Source of the DNA: Lunularia cruciata
Lineage: Eukaryota > Streptophyta > Marchantiopsida > Lunulariales > Lunulariaceae
Direction: 5' to 3'
Assembly (NCBI GenBank): GCA_948567375.1
Contig: OX419758.1
Coordinates: 8,685,001-8,749,000, forward strand
Length of the DNA stretch: 64,000 bases
Positions 11,927-24,298 of the stretch are shown here, piece by piece. Numbering within the stretch: position 1 is the first letter of the stretch; each line of letters starts with the position of its first letter. Under the pieces are notes generated by a model that did not search any database, had not been told where the DNA came from, and saw only the letters and a list, made by a program, of their open reading frames with translations. The translations under genes and the position numbers were made by a program.

Positions 11927-13900
11927 TTGGCCCTACCTGTCCCCACAGCTGCCTTGGTTCCCATAACAACCACTAAAATAGAGGATATCATAGTCAAGTT
12001 GAAACATCTCAAGAATCTTCACTTACCCAAAAAACCCAAAGAGAGAAATCCGGTTAACACTACCACCTGGGGAGAAATCTCTTATACTCACTGCATAGGA
12101 TGGGGCGATACTAATGCTCAGTTTTCTACTCCAAATATTCCAATTTTTTATGTCTATTATGGGAGGTACGAGCACATCGTGGAAAATTGCAAAATACTAG
12201 AAAGACACCATGAATCTTGGGAGGAAAGGGTGCATGCTGCGGATGTAGTCCCATAGCAGAACAAATTCAGCCAGCACTTACAAGACCCTCCTTCCCAAGG
12301 TGGCTGAGGAAATGGACAAGGACAAGGACAAGGACCACCAAGATATGTTGTCACATTTGCAAAGCAATGCCGTAAAAAGCCTGCCTGTTGGGCCTCTTGA
12401 TTTGGCACACACACTATGGCACAATGCTCAGACTTCAAAAACTTCATAACTCAAGCAAGGCAAGTGCACATACCTTAAAATCCACACAACAATGCTGATC
12501 CTAGTAGGATTGTGCATTTCATCAGAGTAGAGCATGCTTCCATTCCAAAAGGTTCTCCCAATCAATGGAAATGCTACTACAGAAGCAACCATCTTTCTTA
12601 TGAATTGATATTGCATGTATGCCTTCCCTGATCCAAGTAGAACCTCCATGGAACTCCATGAGCTACTCTAAAAGTTCTGATGAAGAGACCGTGCCTGATC
12701 CAAGTAGAATCTCCAGCTCCAAGAGCTACTCTGAAAATTTTAATGAAGAGACCATGTGGGAAGAAACTACTGAAATTGTCCTGCAAATGTACATGGCAGC
12801 GGTCCCTATGTTTGACACCCTAGCATGCTAGCCACCCACTTCTGTCATACACAACTATGACATTATGACTGACTTGGCTAATGTAAAAGCCAACATTACT
12901 TTCAAACAACTCTACAAAGTGTTCCCTATGGAGCACATCAAATTTCAGAACTTTCTATTGAAGGAGTTGCCTATAGAATGCATCAAGGAACAGTTGATCA
13001 AAGAATCACCCAAAGTTTCTTTGATCACATAGATTCAACCCCAACTTCAACTACATGCAACCCGCACTCTCTCACTCAAGGATGTCCACAAACCTTTACA
13101 ATAGAAATCCCCCATGTTAATTTTGTAGACCCTTGAGTCACCAGATCTGCAGGTATTGTACACCAAAGTCCATGACCCCAATATCCCCATAATAATTGAA
13201 GGCCATGTCATCCCAAACTATTGCATTGATTGAGGAGTGTCTTTAGTAAAAATCATGACCAAGGGAGTTATGGAGACACTAGGGCTCAGGGAAAGGTAAA
13301 ATCTTCTACTCTCCTCAAAATGGCAGATGGGAGACTAATCACCCCCTTGGCCTATTATGAAATGTTCCCACATTCATTGGCAAGCAGACCTTCTTAATTG
13401 ATTACTTGATCATGAGCATGCCTGCCCTGGCACAATTCCCCCTATTGTTAGGCATCCTGTGGCTGGTAGAAGCTTATATGATAATATCTATGATCACATC
13501 TGGCAAATGGGAAAATTGATCTTTGGAAGGAAATCAAAACACTCGACACTTTTGATGTATGTGACAAAACCAATTTCAAGCTCGTATCAGGAAGGAGAAA
13601 CAAGTTTCAACATTAATGTGTGGAGATCTGGTCATGGTGATAGTGATGAAGAACTTGCACACACCATCACTAATTGTCTATTCACAATAGAGGTTGAGAT
13701 GTGAGGCCTTACCACTCCCAATGTCACAAAAGCCTTCCCCCTTATAGCATTCTCATCAAATTTTCACCAAAATCACAAGAACCACAAAATGTTGTTGACA
13801 TGCCCACTTCCTTGATCCTTGACAACAGCTCCTTGTATTTAAAGGACAAATGCACTAGCTTGGCTGACCCTTTCTACCAGTGGCTAAAGTTCCCCTAGAA
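11927..13900 (+). mobile_element. Gypsy family C, copy 2: decayed gag-protease unit
   Basis: A gag-like frame at 11927-12256 ends with a worn zinc-knuckle pattern (YVYYGRYEHIVENC; the family pattern is CxxCGxxGHxxxxC, so the first cysteines are lost). Downstream pieces include ANITFKQLYKVFPMEH and FLLKELPIECIKEQLIKE at about 12885-13005. The protease region at about 13205-13480 reads VIPNYCID then LLKMADGRLITPL, with a TGA directly after the Asp where Gly or Ser would stand. The segment from 12360 onward is collinear with 5945-7390. It ends abruptly at about 13900 against repeat S, and no pol is left. Confidence 0.65.
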
Positions 13901-13904
13901 CTGT

Positions 13905-14272
<368 letters not shown>

Positions 14273-14432
14273 AGTAATAGAGGTTCAAGGGCTAGTGTGA
14301 GCATGTTTCAGCCGTGGAGGTAGCTTTTGGGACAGGAAGTGAACCAAGTTATTTCTTGTTGTCCTCTGATTTCTTTTTAATGGTTTTATGATGTGCTATT
14401 GCAAAAGGTCCTAGGGACTGTTTTGTAACAAT

Positions 14433-14444
14433 TGGTATCAAAGC
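14433..14444 (+). promoter_or_regulatory. Primer-binding site of the copia element
   Basis: TGGTATCAAAGC matches 11 of 12 bases of the plant initiator tRNA-Met primer-binding site TGGTATCAGAGC. It lies about 100 bp upstream of the gag start region, as expected for a Ty1/copia element. No 5' LTR matching the 3' side was found directly upstream. Confidence 0.75.
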
Positions 14445-15151
14445 TTAGCTGGTCCTAAGAGGGTCTTGAGATCTGAGGGTGCAGTGAAGTGGGTCCAGAA
14501 GCAAGTCCATAACAAAGCAATGGCAAGGGTGATATCCATATCAAATGCTTAATTTGTAGTGGAGAAGTTTGATGGGAAAAACAATTTTGGACTTTGGCAA
14601 CTAAAGATGAAGGACCTTCTTGTTCAATAAGGACTGATAGAGCACTAAGAAAAAGACATGAGGACAAAATTGATGAGGATGGGAAGATGAAGATGCAAAT
14701 CTCAGAGCCATTAGCACTATTTGGTTGAACCTTGCTGATGAAATGCTATACAATGTTATGAATGAGGAATCTGCACCAAAATTATGGGCCAAATTGGAAA
14801 ATTTTATATGACCAAGTCATTGACAAATAGACAATTTCTTAAACAAAATTTGTATATGTTGCAGGTGAAGGAAGGCCAAACTATTATGGAGCACCTCAAG
14901 GCTTTCAACAAAATCATTTGTGAGTTGATGAGCATAGAGGTTAAGTTAGAAGAGAAGGAAAAGGCATTGATGTTATTGACTTCACTTTCTTTATCATATG
15001 AGCATCTAGTCACAACTTTTCTATATGGGACGAATGATTTAAATTATGAGGAGGTGACTTAGGCATTATTGTCTAATAAGATGCAAAAAAGACCCAACCA
15101 AGAAAAGACAAATCCAGAGGCCTTATTTATCAGAGGAAGGTCAAGATTGAG

Positions 15152-15186
<35 letters not shown>

Positions 15187-15729
15187 AGATCAGACATTTC
15201 AAGAAGGATTATAACAACAAGAGGCTTGAGTCCAACAAGGATAAAGGTAAAATTTCATATCAAGCAAAGATTGTTGAGTCCTCTAGTTTGTGGATGATAT
15301 TCTATGTGTTACCCAAGATAAAGATCAATTTGAGGAGTCATGGATATTGGACTCAGGTTGCTCTTACCATGTGTCTAAATAAGGAGTGGTTTCATGAGTT
15401 CAAAACAATCAATGGAGTATCTGTAATATTGGGGAACAACATGGCTCATAAAGCTATTGGCATTAGTACAATATGTATTAAGATGTTTGATGGTATTCTA
15501 AGAACTCTTGCTAATGTGAGACATGTTCCTGAGTTAAGGAAGAATTTGATATTACTAGGCAATTTTGACTCACATGGTTGGAAGTGGAGAGAAGAAAATG
15601 GAACACTCAAGGTATCAAAAGGAGCATTGGTTGTAATGAAGAGCAAGAAGATAATAAATCTTTATGAGCTTGTTGGAGATACCATTATCTGAGGAGTGGC
15701 AAGTACTATTTCTAAGAATGAATATCCCA

Positions 15730-16409
15730 AAGATCTTATTCAATTATGGCATTTACATTTGGGTCATATGAGTGAAAGGGGTCTAAGTGAAATGTCCAAG
15801 TAACAACTTCTGAAAGGCTTTAAAAGTTGTTAGTTCAAATTCTGTGAGCATTGTGTACTAGGAAAGCAACAGAGGGTAAGCTTTTCAATAGGAGTTCAAT
15901 GCACAAAGTAAATTTTAGACTTTGTGCATTCTGATGTTTGAGGCCCTGCACCTATAGCTTCAAAATTTGGATCATTATATTTTGTATCTTTAGTTGATGA
16001 TAACTCTTAAAGAGTATGGGTCTACACCATGAAGCAAAAATCAAAGGTCTTCTCTATCTTTAAACAATGGAAGGTGATGATGGAGAAAGAAATTGGAAGG
16101 AAAGTGAAGTGTTTGAGATCTGATAATGGTGAAGAATGTAAATCTGGAGAGTTTGATATTTATTGTAAGAGTGAAGGGATGATTCATCACTCTACTATTA
16201 CAGATACCCCTGAAAAAAATGGTGTGGCAGAGCAGATAAATTGTACACTCTTGGAGAAAGCAAGAAGTATGTTAAGGAACACCGGATTGGAGAAGAGTTT
16301 TTGGACAAAAGCTATAAATGTGGTTTGTCATTTGGTAAACATTTATCACTCCATTGCTATTGAGTGGAAGACACCTATGGAAAAATTAACAGGTTGCCAC
16401 GTTGATTAA
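15730..16409 (+). pseudogene. Copia integrase (GAG-pre-integrase and catalytic core)
   Basis: The HHCC zinc-binding module is visible as WHLHLGHM at about 15743 and FCEHCVLGKQ at about 15837. The catalytic core begins near HSDV (about 15920). It continues in the open frame 16029-16409 with LRSDNGEE (second Asp) and TPEKNGVAE (catalytic Glu). All three acidic residues can be read, but stops (for example TAG after the HSDV block, TAA near 16008) break the frame into pieces. Role in the family: joining element cDNA to host DNA in the nucleus. Confidence 0.85.
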
Positions 16410-16733
16410 TTTTCACTTAGAGTGTTTGGATGTATAGCTTATGTTCATATTCAACAAGAACAAAGGACAAAGTTAGATCCCAAATCTATTGAAAGTATAT
16501 TCTTTGGATATGAGAAGTACAAAGGGATATAGATTATGAGATCCAGAAAGGGGTTGTCTTGTTGTGAGTAGGGATGTAGATTTTGATGAGACCAGTATGA
16601 TGGAGACTATTACTACAGCAGAAGAAAAATATTTCAATCAGATTGTGCTAAGATAGATATTGATATTGGAAATAAAGACATCTCACCTCTTGTAGATCCA
16701 CCAAGTGAACCATTAGAATAGAAAAGTCTAGAA

Positions 16734-17982
16734 GTGATTCATGAATGTAGGTATTCAAATAGGGAAAGAAGGCCTCCAAAGATATATGATGATTCATTTG
16801 TAGCTTATGCTCTTCTTAAGGAGAATGGTGAGCCTTCTTCATATGAAGAGGCAATGCAAGATCAAGAGTGTCAAAAGTGGTATTGTGCAATGGAAGAGGA
16901 GATGAAGTCTTTGGCCAAAAAGCAAACTTGGGGACTTGAAAAGTTGCCTATGGGAAAGAAGCCAATTGGTTGCAGATGGATATTCCAAAGGAAGGAAGGA
17001 CTTCCAAAATCATGTGGAGATCTATGCAAAGCAAGGCTTGTAGGAAACAGTTATAGCCAAAGAAAGTATTAACTTCAATGAGATTTACATGCATCAACCT
17101 TGAAGGTTTTGTGGTACCAAGGAACCATAACCTGGTTTGCAGTTTACAAAAGTCTTTATATGTACTAAAGCAAAGTCCAAGACTTTGGTACATGAAATAT
17201 TGATGCCTTCATGTTGAAGCATGGATATAACAAAAGTGAATCAGATTGTTGTGTGTACCTCAAGAGGCTACATGGACCTAGAGTATTTGATTTAATCATC
17301 TTGGTACTATATGTGGATGATATATTGATTGTTGTGGAGGATATGGTTGAGGTGGAGATATTGAAAGCACAACTTTGTAAGGAGTTTCACATGAAGGACT
17401 TGGGTTCTTCAAAGTGGGTGCTTGGGATTGAAATCCATGGGATACAAACAAGGGAAAGTTATTGATATCTCAAAGGAGATATTTGGAAAATTACTTGCTT
17501 ATTTTGGCATGGAGAATGATAAACTAGTGAGCACTCCAATGGCAAGTCATTTTAGGATATCATTGGAACAATGTCCATCAAATGAGGAGGAGAGAAAAAT
17601 AATGTCAAATATCCTTATGTTAGTGCTATTGGGAGTTTAAGGTATGATATGGTCTACACTAGACCCATATATCTCATATGATGTGAGTATGGTGAGTAGA
17701 TACATGGCAAATCCATGGAAACAACATTAAGAAGTTGTGAAGTGGATACTTTGTTACTTGAAAGGGACTATAAATATTGGCATTGTCTTTGATGTGGAGA
17801 AGGACCACGGAGGAGGAATTACAGGGTATGTAGATTCTGATTTTGCTGGAGACTTGGATAAGAGAAGGTCTACAACAGGAAAACAAATTTACACTTGTTG
17901 GTGGTGTAACAAGTTGGAAGTCTACTCTCTAATCTACTGTTGCGCTTTGTACTATAGAGGTAGAATGTATGGCAAAAACTGA
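16734..17982 (+). pseudogene. Copia reverse transcriptase and RNase H
   Basis: The RT start reads YEEAMQDQECQKWYCAMEEE, followed by GCRWIFQRK (about 16845-17000). A disrupted stretch at about 17070-17210 interrupts the palm. The active-site motif YVDDIL lies at about 17310 within 17211-17465. The RNase H region follows with VKWILCYLKGT (about 17740) and GYVDSDFAGDLDKRRSTTG (about 17826). At least two frame changes and several stops are present, so no functional polyprotein can be made. Confidence 0.88.
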
Positions 17983-18304
17983 GGCTGCCAAAGAGGCAAT
18001 ATGGCTACAAAGATTAGCCAAGGATGTAGGGCTCCCTAACATGAAGTCCACTCTTTTGTGATGGCCAAAGTGCTATTCACTTGGCCAAGAATAGAGTATA
18101 TCATTCAAGGACAAAGTATATGGATGTGCGACATCATTTTAACCAAGAAGTTGTGTCAAATGGTGAGATCAATTTGCAAAGGATTGACACAAAGGTAAAC
18201 TGAAATGAAATGTTGACTAAACCTGTTCTTGTTGAGAAGTTCAAGTTATTCATGAACTTGCTCAATGTTCAATGTTGCTCTTTTGGATGATATAGTGGAT
18301 ACAA

Positions 18305-18320
18305 GCAAAAGGTGGAGATT
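18305..18320 (+). promoter_or_regulatory. Polypurine tract of the copia element
   Basis: GCAAAAGGTGGAGATT is the usual copia polypurine tract form just before a 3' LTR. The DNA that follows should begin the 3' LTR (TGTGTTTGGC at about 18322). Confidence 0.6.
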
Positions 18321-18520
18321 ATTGTGTTTGGCTTGTAACCGGGGATTTGATTGATCAAGAGCAAGAGAAATTATGATTGATGAATAACCTTGCTGTTTCA
18401 TGCAGTGTGGGACAATCACTTGTCTAGATATGTTCAGTCACTACTATGGCAAAGTATTTAAGTGAATAAATATCTTGAGTGGTCAATATTCATGAATTCA
18501 GTTTGATGACATTGATGAGG

Positions 18521-18574
<54 letters not shown>

Positions 18575-18640
18575 ATTTTATTTTATTTTATTTTATTTTT
18601 AAATTTTTTGCACGGTCAGCGGCATTGTTAAGGCAGGAGA
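18321..18640 (+). repeat. Probable copia 3' LTR with TA and TTTTA microsatellites
   Basis: This interval directly follows the polypurine tract. It contains a TA run (about 18523-18569) and a TTTTA run (about 18570-18600). No matching left LTR was found, so LTR identity is inferred only from position. Confidence 0.45.
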
Positions 18641-20280
18641 CCTAGGTTGATAGAGAGGTATACTTTTGAAATGTAACTCTAAAGAGCTCACTTCTCTGAT
18701 ATTGGGCTTTTGAGTTCTTGGCTATGGTGGATAGAGGCCAGTAAACATCATCTAGAGTCTCTAAGCTAGAGTGAGTGTGGCTTGATTGTAATCAATGCAT
18801 GATTGTTGGTAGGGTGTTGAGTGAAGGATCAAGTACAAATCTAATATGAGTATGATTCAAGTGGAAGACTAAACTGATTGGACCAAGAAGTGAGAGTTAG
18901 AGGGAATACGGTGTAAGAACTGAGGGTGTTGGTGGTATTTCTAAACTTGGCTGATCATTGGTGCATTCAATCATGGTCCTAGATTTCACCAAGAGTGATC
19001 ATGTATGGAAGTCTTACCATTTCACCAAGAGAGATTGTGTGTGAAAGCCCTATGCAAGTTGATGTGGATTTGGTAGTGAGGTAGAAAATGTAAGCATTGG
19101 CTAAATTTATGAGAATTGAGTCCTTTTGAGATAATGGTGTTCAATTTTAGCACAAGAGATGAAACCAAGACCAATTTATTTTTAATTGAGTTTTGAAGTG
19201 CAAAATTGAAGGTGGAGTTGGGAACCCATCTCCTCAAATTAAGCATTTGGAGATCCCTATTATCTCAATTTGACTCAAGTTGAGAGTGAAGGATTTGATG
19301 GTTGATTTGGTGGTCAGCCAACTATAGAGGATGTACATTAGATTGGTAGAAGTTGCATAGAGTTGGAAGTTGCCAAATTGCCTTAGCTAGTGCTCAAGTT
19401 GCCTAGAGTTGGGTGAAGCTTGGCCAAATTTGGAGCTTTGCCAGACTTGACGAAGGTTTGCCAGGTTTGGAGAGGGTTCAAATTGTGATTCAAGTGAAAG
19501 AATGGATTGATTATATCAAAGAATTGAGAGTAGGGAGCAACCAAGTGTATGAACTAAGGAAGTTGAAGGTTGGATTTGGAGAAGGTTAGAATTATGATTC
19601 AAGTGGAAGAATGAATAGATTACATAAAAAACATGAGAGTTAAGAGGAAATTGGGTGAGGAATTGAGGATGTTAGTGGTATCTCCAAGCTTGGCTTATCA
19701 TTGGTATATTAGATCATGGTCTTAGATTTCTCAAAGAGTGATCATATGCAGAACCCTTGTGTGAGTTGATGCAAATTTGCAATGGGGCAAATGGTGTGCA
19801 AAAGCACTCGCTAAATTTATGAGAATTGAATCAATTTGAGATAGTTGATGTTTGATTTCAGCCCAAGAAGTAAAATCAAGTTTGATGTGGTGCAGATTGT
19901 GCACAATAAGGTTTGAACCCAAGATCTTTGGTTCTAGACAAGTGCCCCACCCAACTAGTCCACCTTCATTTGTTGTCCTAGTGATTGGTTGACTGATACC
20001 TATATACATATAGCTTTGGCTAGGAGGAGTAGTTTGATCACATTCTTGGTGATCGTAATTGCTTAGGAGTAGGTAGACACTTCTATCATATCAAATGCCA
20101 AATGGTGATATAGTCAGTCCAATGTTGATTTATGAGATGAAATGTTTTGTGCAGATTTTTTATGATTGGACCCCTCCATTCTTTATTTCTTGTTTGTGCA
20201 CCATGTTTGTGTGAGATCCCATGACTTTAGAGCATTGGATACTTTGGTGTACTCTTGATCGTGAAGCTAGAGTGATGACC
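18641..20280 (+). repeat. Diverged direct duplication, period about 735 bp
   Basis: About 18850-19165 and 19590-19885 are similar in order. Shared words include TGATTCAAGTGGAAGA, CATGGTCTTAGATTTC-type, AGAGTGATCAT, GCTAAATTTATGAGAATTGA and TTTGAGATA. The intervening 19260-19480 repeats TTGCCAAATT and TTGCCTAGAGTTG words. There is no open frame of note and no gene is recognised. Confidence 0.55.
19900..19972 (-). repeat. tRNA-derived fragment (SINE head candidate)
   Basis: On the minus strand GGTGGACTAGTTGGGTGG resembles a pol III A box. About 30 bases later GGGTTCAAACCT resembles a B box (GGTTCRANYCY). The intervening bases could form an anticodon arm. Acceptor-stem pairing is not evident, so this is not called a tRNA gene. 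Confidence 0.4.
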
Positions 20281-20399
20281 AATCAGACTACCTATATTTC
20301 TCTCTAGCAAGGTAGGAAGTGATGATCTACAGATTGTGAGAGTGTGTGTTATAATGGTAGGCTATAGGTTACCCTTTCCCCTAGTGTAGTTAGAGCAAC

Positions 20400-21750
20400 A
20401 TTAGAAAGTGATGTTTCGTTGATGGTTGCACTTGGTGTTGACACTTAGTGGTGCACTTGTCATGGTTATGGTTACAATTTGAGTTACATTGTCACAATGG
20501 ATTTCTTTGGGGATTCTAGAAGAGATATCAATGCAATATGCAATAAGTTTACACAAAGTGACACTCAATATCAACTTGTATCTCAAGTCCTCATGAGGGA
20601 GAAGAGTGCACTTGGTGTGCTTGTTCCATTGTTGTGGGACATGGACAAGATTTATGGGACTCCAAATACTCCATATGCTATTTTGGTATAGTGGATACCA
20701 TTGAGTTGAATGACTTCATCCAAGAGTTTGATAGTTGGTGTAATGTACAATAGATATGGAACTTGACTTTGTTCACACCCTTCATGGCATGGAAGGGTTT
20801 GTTTCAATGCTTGGAGGGTCCTTGATGGATGCTATCATGAGTTTAGGAGAGTTCACTTGGAGGAGATTGAGCTATGGAGACAATAATGGTCTCTAAACTA
20901 CATCTCTATCACTTCAGCCTTGGTTGCAATAATACCCATGAGTTCAAGCTCTAGTAGCATTGGTAGATCTAGTGGATGTGAACTAGTTGGAGATGGTACT
21001 ATTATGAGTGGGAGTACCACTACAAGAGGTGGTGCAATACCAAAGGTTAACCCCATGGTGGAGTTCTTCCAATGCTTGAGGTAGAACTATAAAGGAGTGC
21101 AGATCGACAAGTTGAGGAGCTTCTTGGAGTTCTAGTAGAAGGCTGGAGAGAGACTACATGAGGTATACACTCTCATGAGCCTGTTTATCAATTTCAATCA
21201 AGGATTTATTGAGGCCTAGGCAGTGCAATTTTGGTATGAGATCCTAGACAAGGACTTGCAACATAAAGTACATGATGCTACATTGTTGTAGGCTAATTAA
21301 CCTACTTTGATAGTGATCTTTAGTTTGGTTGAGCACAATGAAATCAACATGGTGGAGGAGAGAATGGTGACATATAGGTTTGGTAGGGAGATCCCATCCA
21401 CAACTATTACTTCTTTTAGAGTGTAGTAGATTGCAACACGCCATGCTAGTTTTTGAGGATAGAGTGAGTAGATGGCACATATCCTATGGAGCACATAGAG
21501 TGCAAAGTATAGCTAGACCCTTACCTTCATTTTCAAGTCAATAAAGCTAGTGAGTGGTGGTGTTGCTTGTTGGACTTATGGTGGACCTCATTACAAGAGA
21601 GAGTGTCCTCATTGCAATAGATATGATACCTCTGGTGTATCATAGCCAGCATAGAGATAGTGTGACCATTGCCATATATTTGGTCACTCTAGTGATCAAT
21701 GTTTTGACTTTCACTTGGAGTTACCGACTGGTAGGGTTGCTATAGCAAGC
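20400..21750 (+). pseudogene. Retrotransposon gag with two zinc knuckles, decayed
   Basis: A gag-type core runs at about 21055-21430 (KLRSFLEF, then GERLHEVYTLMSLF, VQFWYEILDKDLQHKV, VEHNEINMVEERMVTYRFGR). It is followed at about 21565-21720 by two CCHC-like knuckles: CWTYGGPHYKREC, where the second Cys has become Tyr, and CDHCHIFGHSSDQC, which is intact. More than five in-frame stops are mostly TAG. The upstream open frame 20479-20691 could be the gag N-terminus. Gypsy-type gag is likely. No pol follows before the TA array. Confidence 0.6.
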
Positions 21751-21863
21751 CATAAAACTATTTCTACAACCATTGTTTTTGCTAAATATTATAGATCTCA
21801 TTGCGAGTACCGGGTCCAATGGAATTGTAAAAGCGGTGATCTTGAGACTTCTTTCATCCTAGT

Positions 21864-21907
21864 AAACTGGATCCTAAAAGTTTCCTTGCAAGGGAATTAT
21901 GGAATAA

Positions 21908-21976
<69 letters not shown>

Positions 21977-22011
21977 CTGGATCCTAAAAGGTTCCTTGCA
22001 AGGGAATTATG

Positions 22012-22077
<66 letters not shown>
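21864..22077. repeat. TA microsatellites with duplicated 42-bp flank
   Basis: A 42-bp block containing CTGGATCCTAAAAG and CTTGCAAGGGAATTATGG occurs at 21864-21905 and 21974-22015 with one difference. Each copy is followed by a TA run (21921-21972 and 22016-22077). The unit of block plus TA tract has been duplicated once. Confidence 0.9.
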
Positions 22078-22080
<3 letters not shown>

Positions 22081-22362
22081 TGAAACAGTAATCCAGCTTC
22101 ACCTTTAGCCTTTCACCCTCACCTTTCATTCACTTCACCCCTTATGGTACTATACATGGTGCAAATAAACCTATCCAATCACTCACGCTATGTAATGAGC
22201 TTGGCTACAATATTTGAATATAATGTAGAAAGAATCCTATGACGATTGGCCAAAATATGCAACCACAACCAATTTTACACACAATTAGCCAATCTGATTG
22301 GCTAGAAATGTTAGAAGAGGAGAGATAGATGAACGGAAAAAATGTGAGATAAGTTTACAATT

Positions 22363-22401
<39 letters not shown>

Positions 22402-22955
22402 TCTTCTAGTAGCCATCGACTCTTACCAACATGCAACCACAACCAATTTTACGGTTGGGGTGCGACAGGTACCCAGATTAGGTTGCGGGGGTCTTGCTTA
22501 TTGTAAATCTATACATGGTATGAAAATGGACATTCAAACAGGGGTTTTGGGTGTTCCATAAAAGATCAGCAACTTTTTTATGGGAAACTTGGTATATAAG
22601 GGTATAAAGTGGGGGTTTTAGATATAGATTTTGCGAGCCCCGTAGAAATCCATAAATTTTTTATGGATTCTTAAACGTAAAATGTTAAAATTCGTAATAT
22701 TTAACTAATATCTAAATCTTGACACGTAAATAGGTCTAACCTGCAAATCTGGTTCTCTCAAGAGTGGATCAAGAAAAAAAATAATTTTGAAATCCATGGA
22801 AGAAAACTGAGATTTGGGTGAAGAGGTCAAACATCCACATGCAAAATTGAACAACCACCATTGTATCTCAAATATCCAACTCAATGCAAGAATTTAAATG
22901 TTATTCTAGTAATACCAAATATCCAGTCCTGATAAGTCAGATTTCTAATACTAGG
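22078..22955. other. Intergenic DNA with a TA run
   Basis: A third TA run lies at about 22363-22399. The phrase GCAACCACAACCAATTTTAC occurs twice, at about 22259 and 22432. No gene or domain is recognised. Confidence 0.5.
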
Positions 22956-23430
22956 AAGTCATAGATCCAAAAATAAAACAAAAATGTGGAAGATTGAGGA
23001 AATTTGTGGTTAATTAACAATGAATTTCCAGATATCCATTTGATCGAACTTTTAATAAAGTCAATGACATGAGCTTTTGAATAAAATGATTTTCATAACA
23101 TAAGGTATTAATTATCTACATTAAATAAAATATCATAAAGTTGTTTTATTGAGTCTATTCTTCTCAATGTTGAATCTATTCATATAAGTTTAGTCTAGTG
23201 TAGTCAACACGTATACTACTACTGACTCCTTCCCGAATTTATTTTCTCATGACGTAGAGCTTTGGAATTGAAGTATTCTTTGAAATTGCTGTAAGACACT
23301 GTGTTTTCTTCCCAGAAGATCGATTCACATTTTGATAATTTGTAGAAAAACTAGTAAGTGGCGCAAACGTGCCTGTTGGGTCTGCTGATGTTCTCTTTCC
23401 ATCTACCGAGTGCAGCAGCTGCCTGTTAAA
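22956..23430 (+). repeat. R segment, copy 2 (5' part only)
   Basis: Collinear with 3956-4440: GTTAATTAACAAT, TATCCATTTGATCGAAC, CTCATGACGTAGAGCTTTG, AGTGGCGCAAACGTGCCTG, AGCAGCTGCCTG. Similarity ends at the AGCTGCCTG word. Confidence 0.65.
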
Positions 23431-24083
23431 GGTCGATTAGATTCTTCTTAAAGGTCTTCGTAGGTGATTGCTGTGATTTCCCGTGTTCATAGTAGAGAAA
23501 GACGGGTGCTCCATACTGTTCAGTTAAGTTGAGAGCAGAGGGACTACAAAATTGGGTATGAACGTTGAGGGTGTCCCGTTGGCAGTCCATTATCAGATAT
23601 CCACATGCAGTATGTTTTGTAATATGTATGGCATGTGACCTGTGACATTAAATATTTTAAAGCACCTGATATGAGGTTATTCTGCAAAATATAATTGGTA
23701 GTTCTACATTCTCTTATCCGACTAGTTGCCTCCTCGATTTATTTGTCCAACTCGGAACCCTGCGTTCACCATGACCTGGATGTCACAAGAACTCTTAGAA
23801 ACTCAGTCTCAAAGAATTCCAATGAATGAGTATCCGTGAATGGAGAAGAAAGTAGACAGATCTTATCCAGTAAGAAGTTCCATGGCTCCCTGAGTCCCAC
23901 AGCAGAACAAGGCACGAGACCGTTTAGTCGAGGAGCAAAATGGCAGAAAGAGGTTAACAATCTATCAAACTCATCCTTGGTCTCTGAATAGCAAAGCTGT
24001 GGTACCATCCATAACACCAGGTTAACTTCTTTGAGGAAAGGAAAAAATGGCAGAGAGAGGTTGCTAGAAGGTGCTCCGAGAAG
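23431..24083. other. No gene recognised; 121-codon open frame on the minus strand
   Basis: The longest open frame is 23766-24131 (minus), a Leu/Phe/Ser-rich sequence with no domain that I recognise. It overlaps repeat S at its start. Splice sites or a promoter were not evident. It may be chance, or the remains of an exon. Confidence 0.3.
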
Positions 24084-24298
24084 AGTAGATTCCGATTGCT
24101 TGCAAGCAAGCGCGCTACACCTTGACTGCACAGGGCAAGAGGAGATCGCTGCTCGGTTATCTGCACCACGCTATACGCTTTAGCTTCTCAACTGTCACAC
24201 TCCCGCATGGGTTACAAGTAACCGCTACACAGCCCAGATTTTTTATAGAGAGCAAACGCAGTCTAAGTTTACCCAAAATTCACATGTACTTAGCTTAC
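24084..24298 (+). repeat. Dispersed repeat S, copy 2
   Basis: Nearly identical to 13905-14110. The right edge of homology is again CTTAGCTT, here followed by unique sequence (ACAGTGC) instead of an AT tract. Confidence 0.8.

Larger units (their letters stand above)
14530..18304 (+). mobile_element. Ty1/copia retrotransposon, decayed
   Basis: The order is gag, protease, integrase, reverse transcriptase, RNase H, which is diagnostic of copia. Gag begins at about 14565 with KFDGKNNFGLWQLKMKDLL and continues at 14784-15062 with the UBN2-type stretch. A (GA)n microsatellite (15155-15184) sits before the zinc-knuckle position. The protease signature WILDSGCSYH occurs at about 15345, but in a different frame from the flanking protease sequence. 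Stops and frameshifts recur throughout. A PBS (14433) and a polypurine tract (18305) bracket the coding region. The left LTR appears lost or replaced by the AT tract. Confidence 0.9.

Noticed and set aside
19900..19972. A functional tRNA gene on the minus strand
   Set aside because: A- and B-box-like words are present, but acceptor-stem pairing and a clear anticodon arm are not, so it is listed only as a tRNA-derived fragment.
21554..21745. A 63-codon frame at 21554
   Set aside because: It is out of frame with the two zinc-knuckle motifs, which define the true frame with a few stops.
23766..24131. A 121-codon minus-strand frame as a gene
   Set aside because: No motif, no promoter, no splice context, and its start lies within repeat S. 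Not enough to call a gene.
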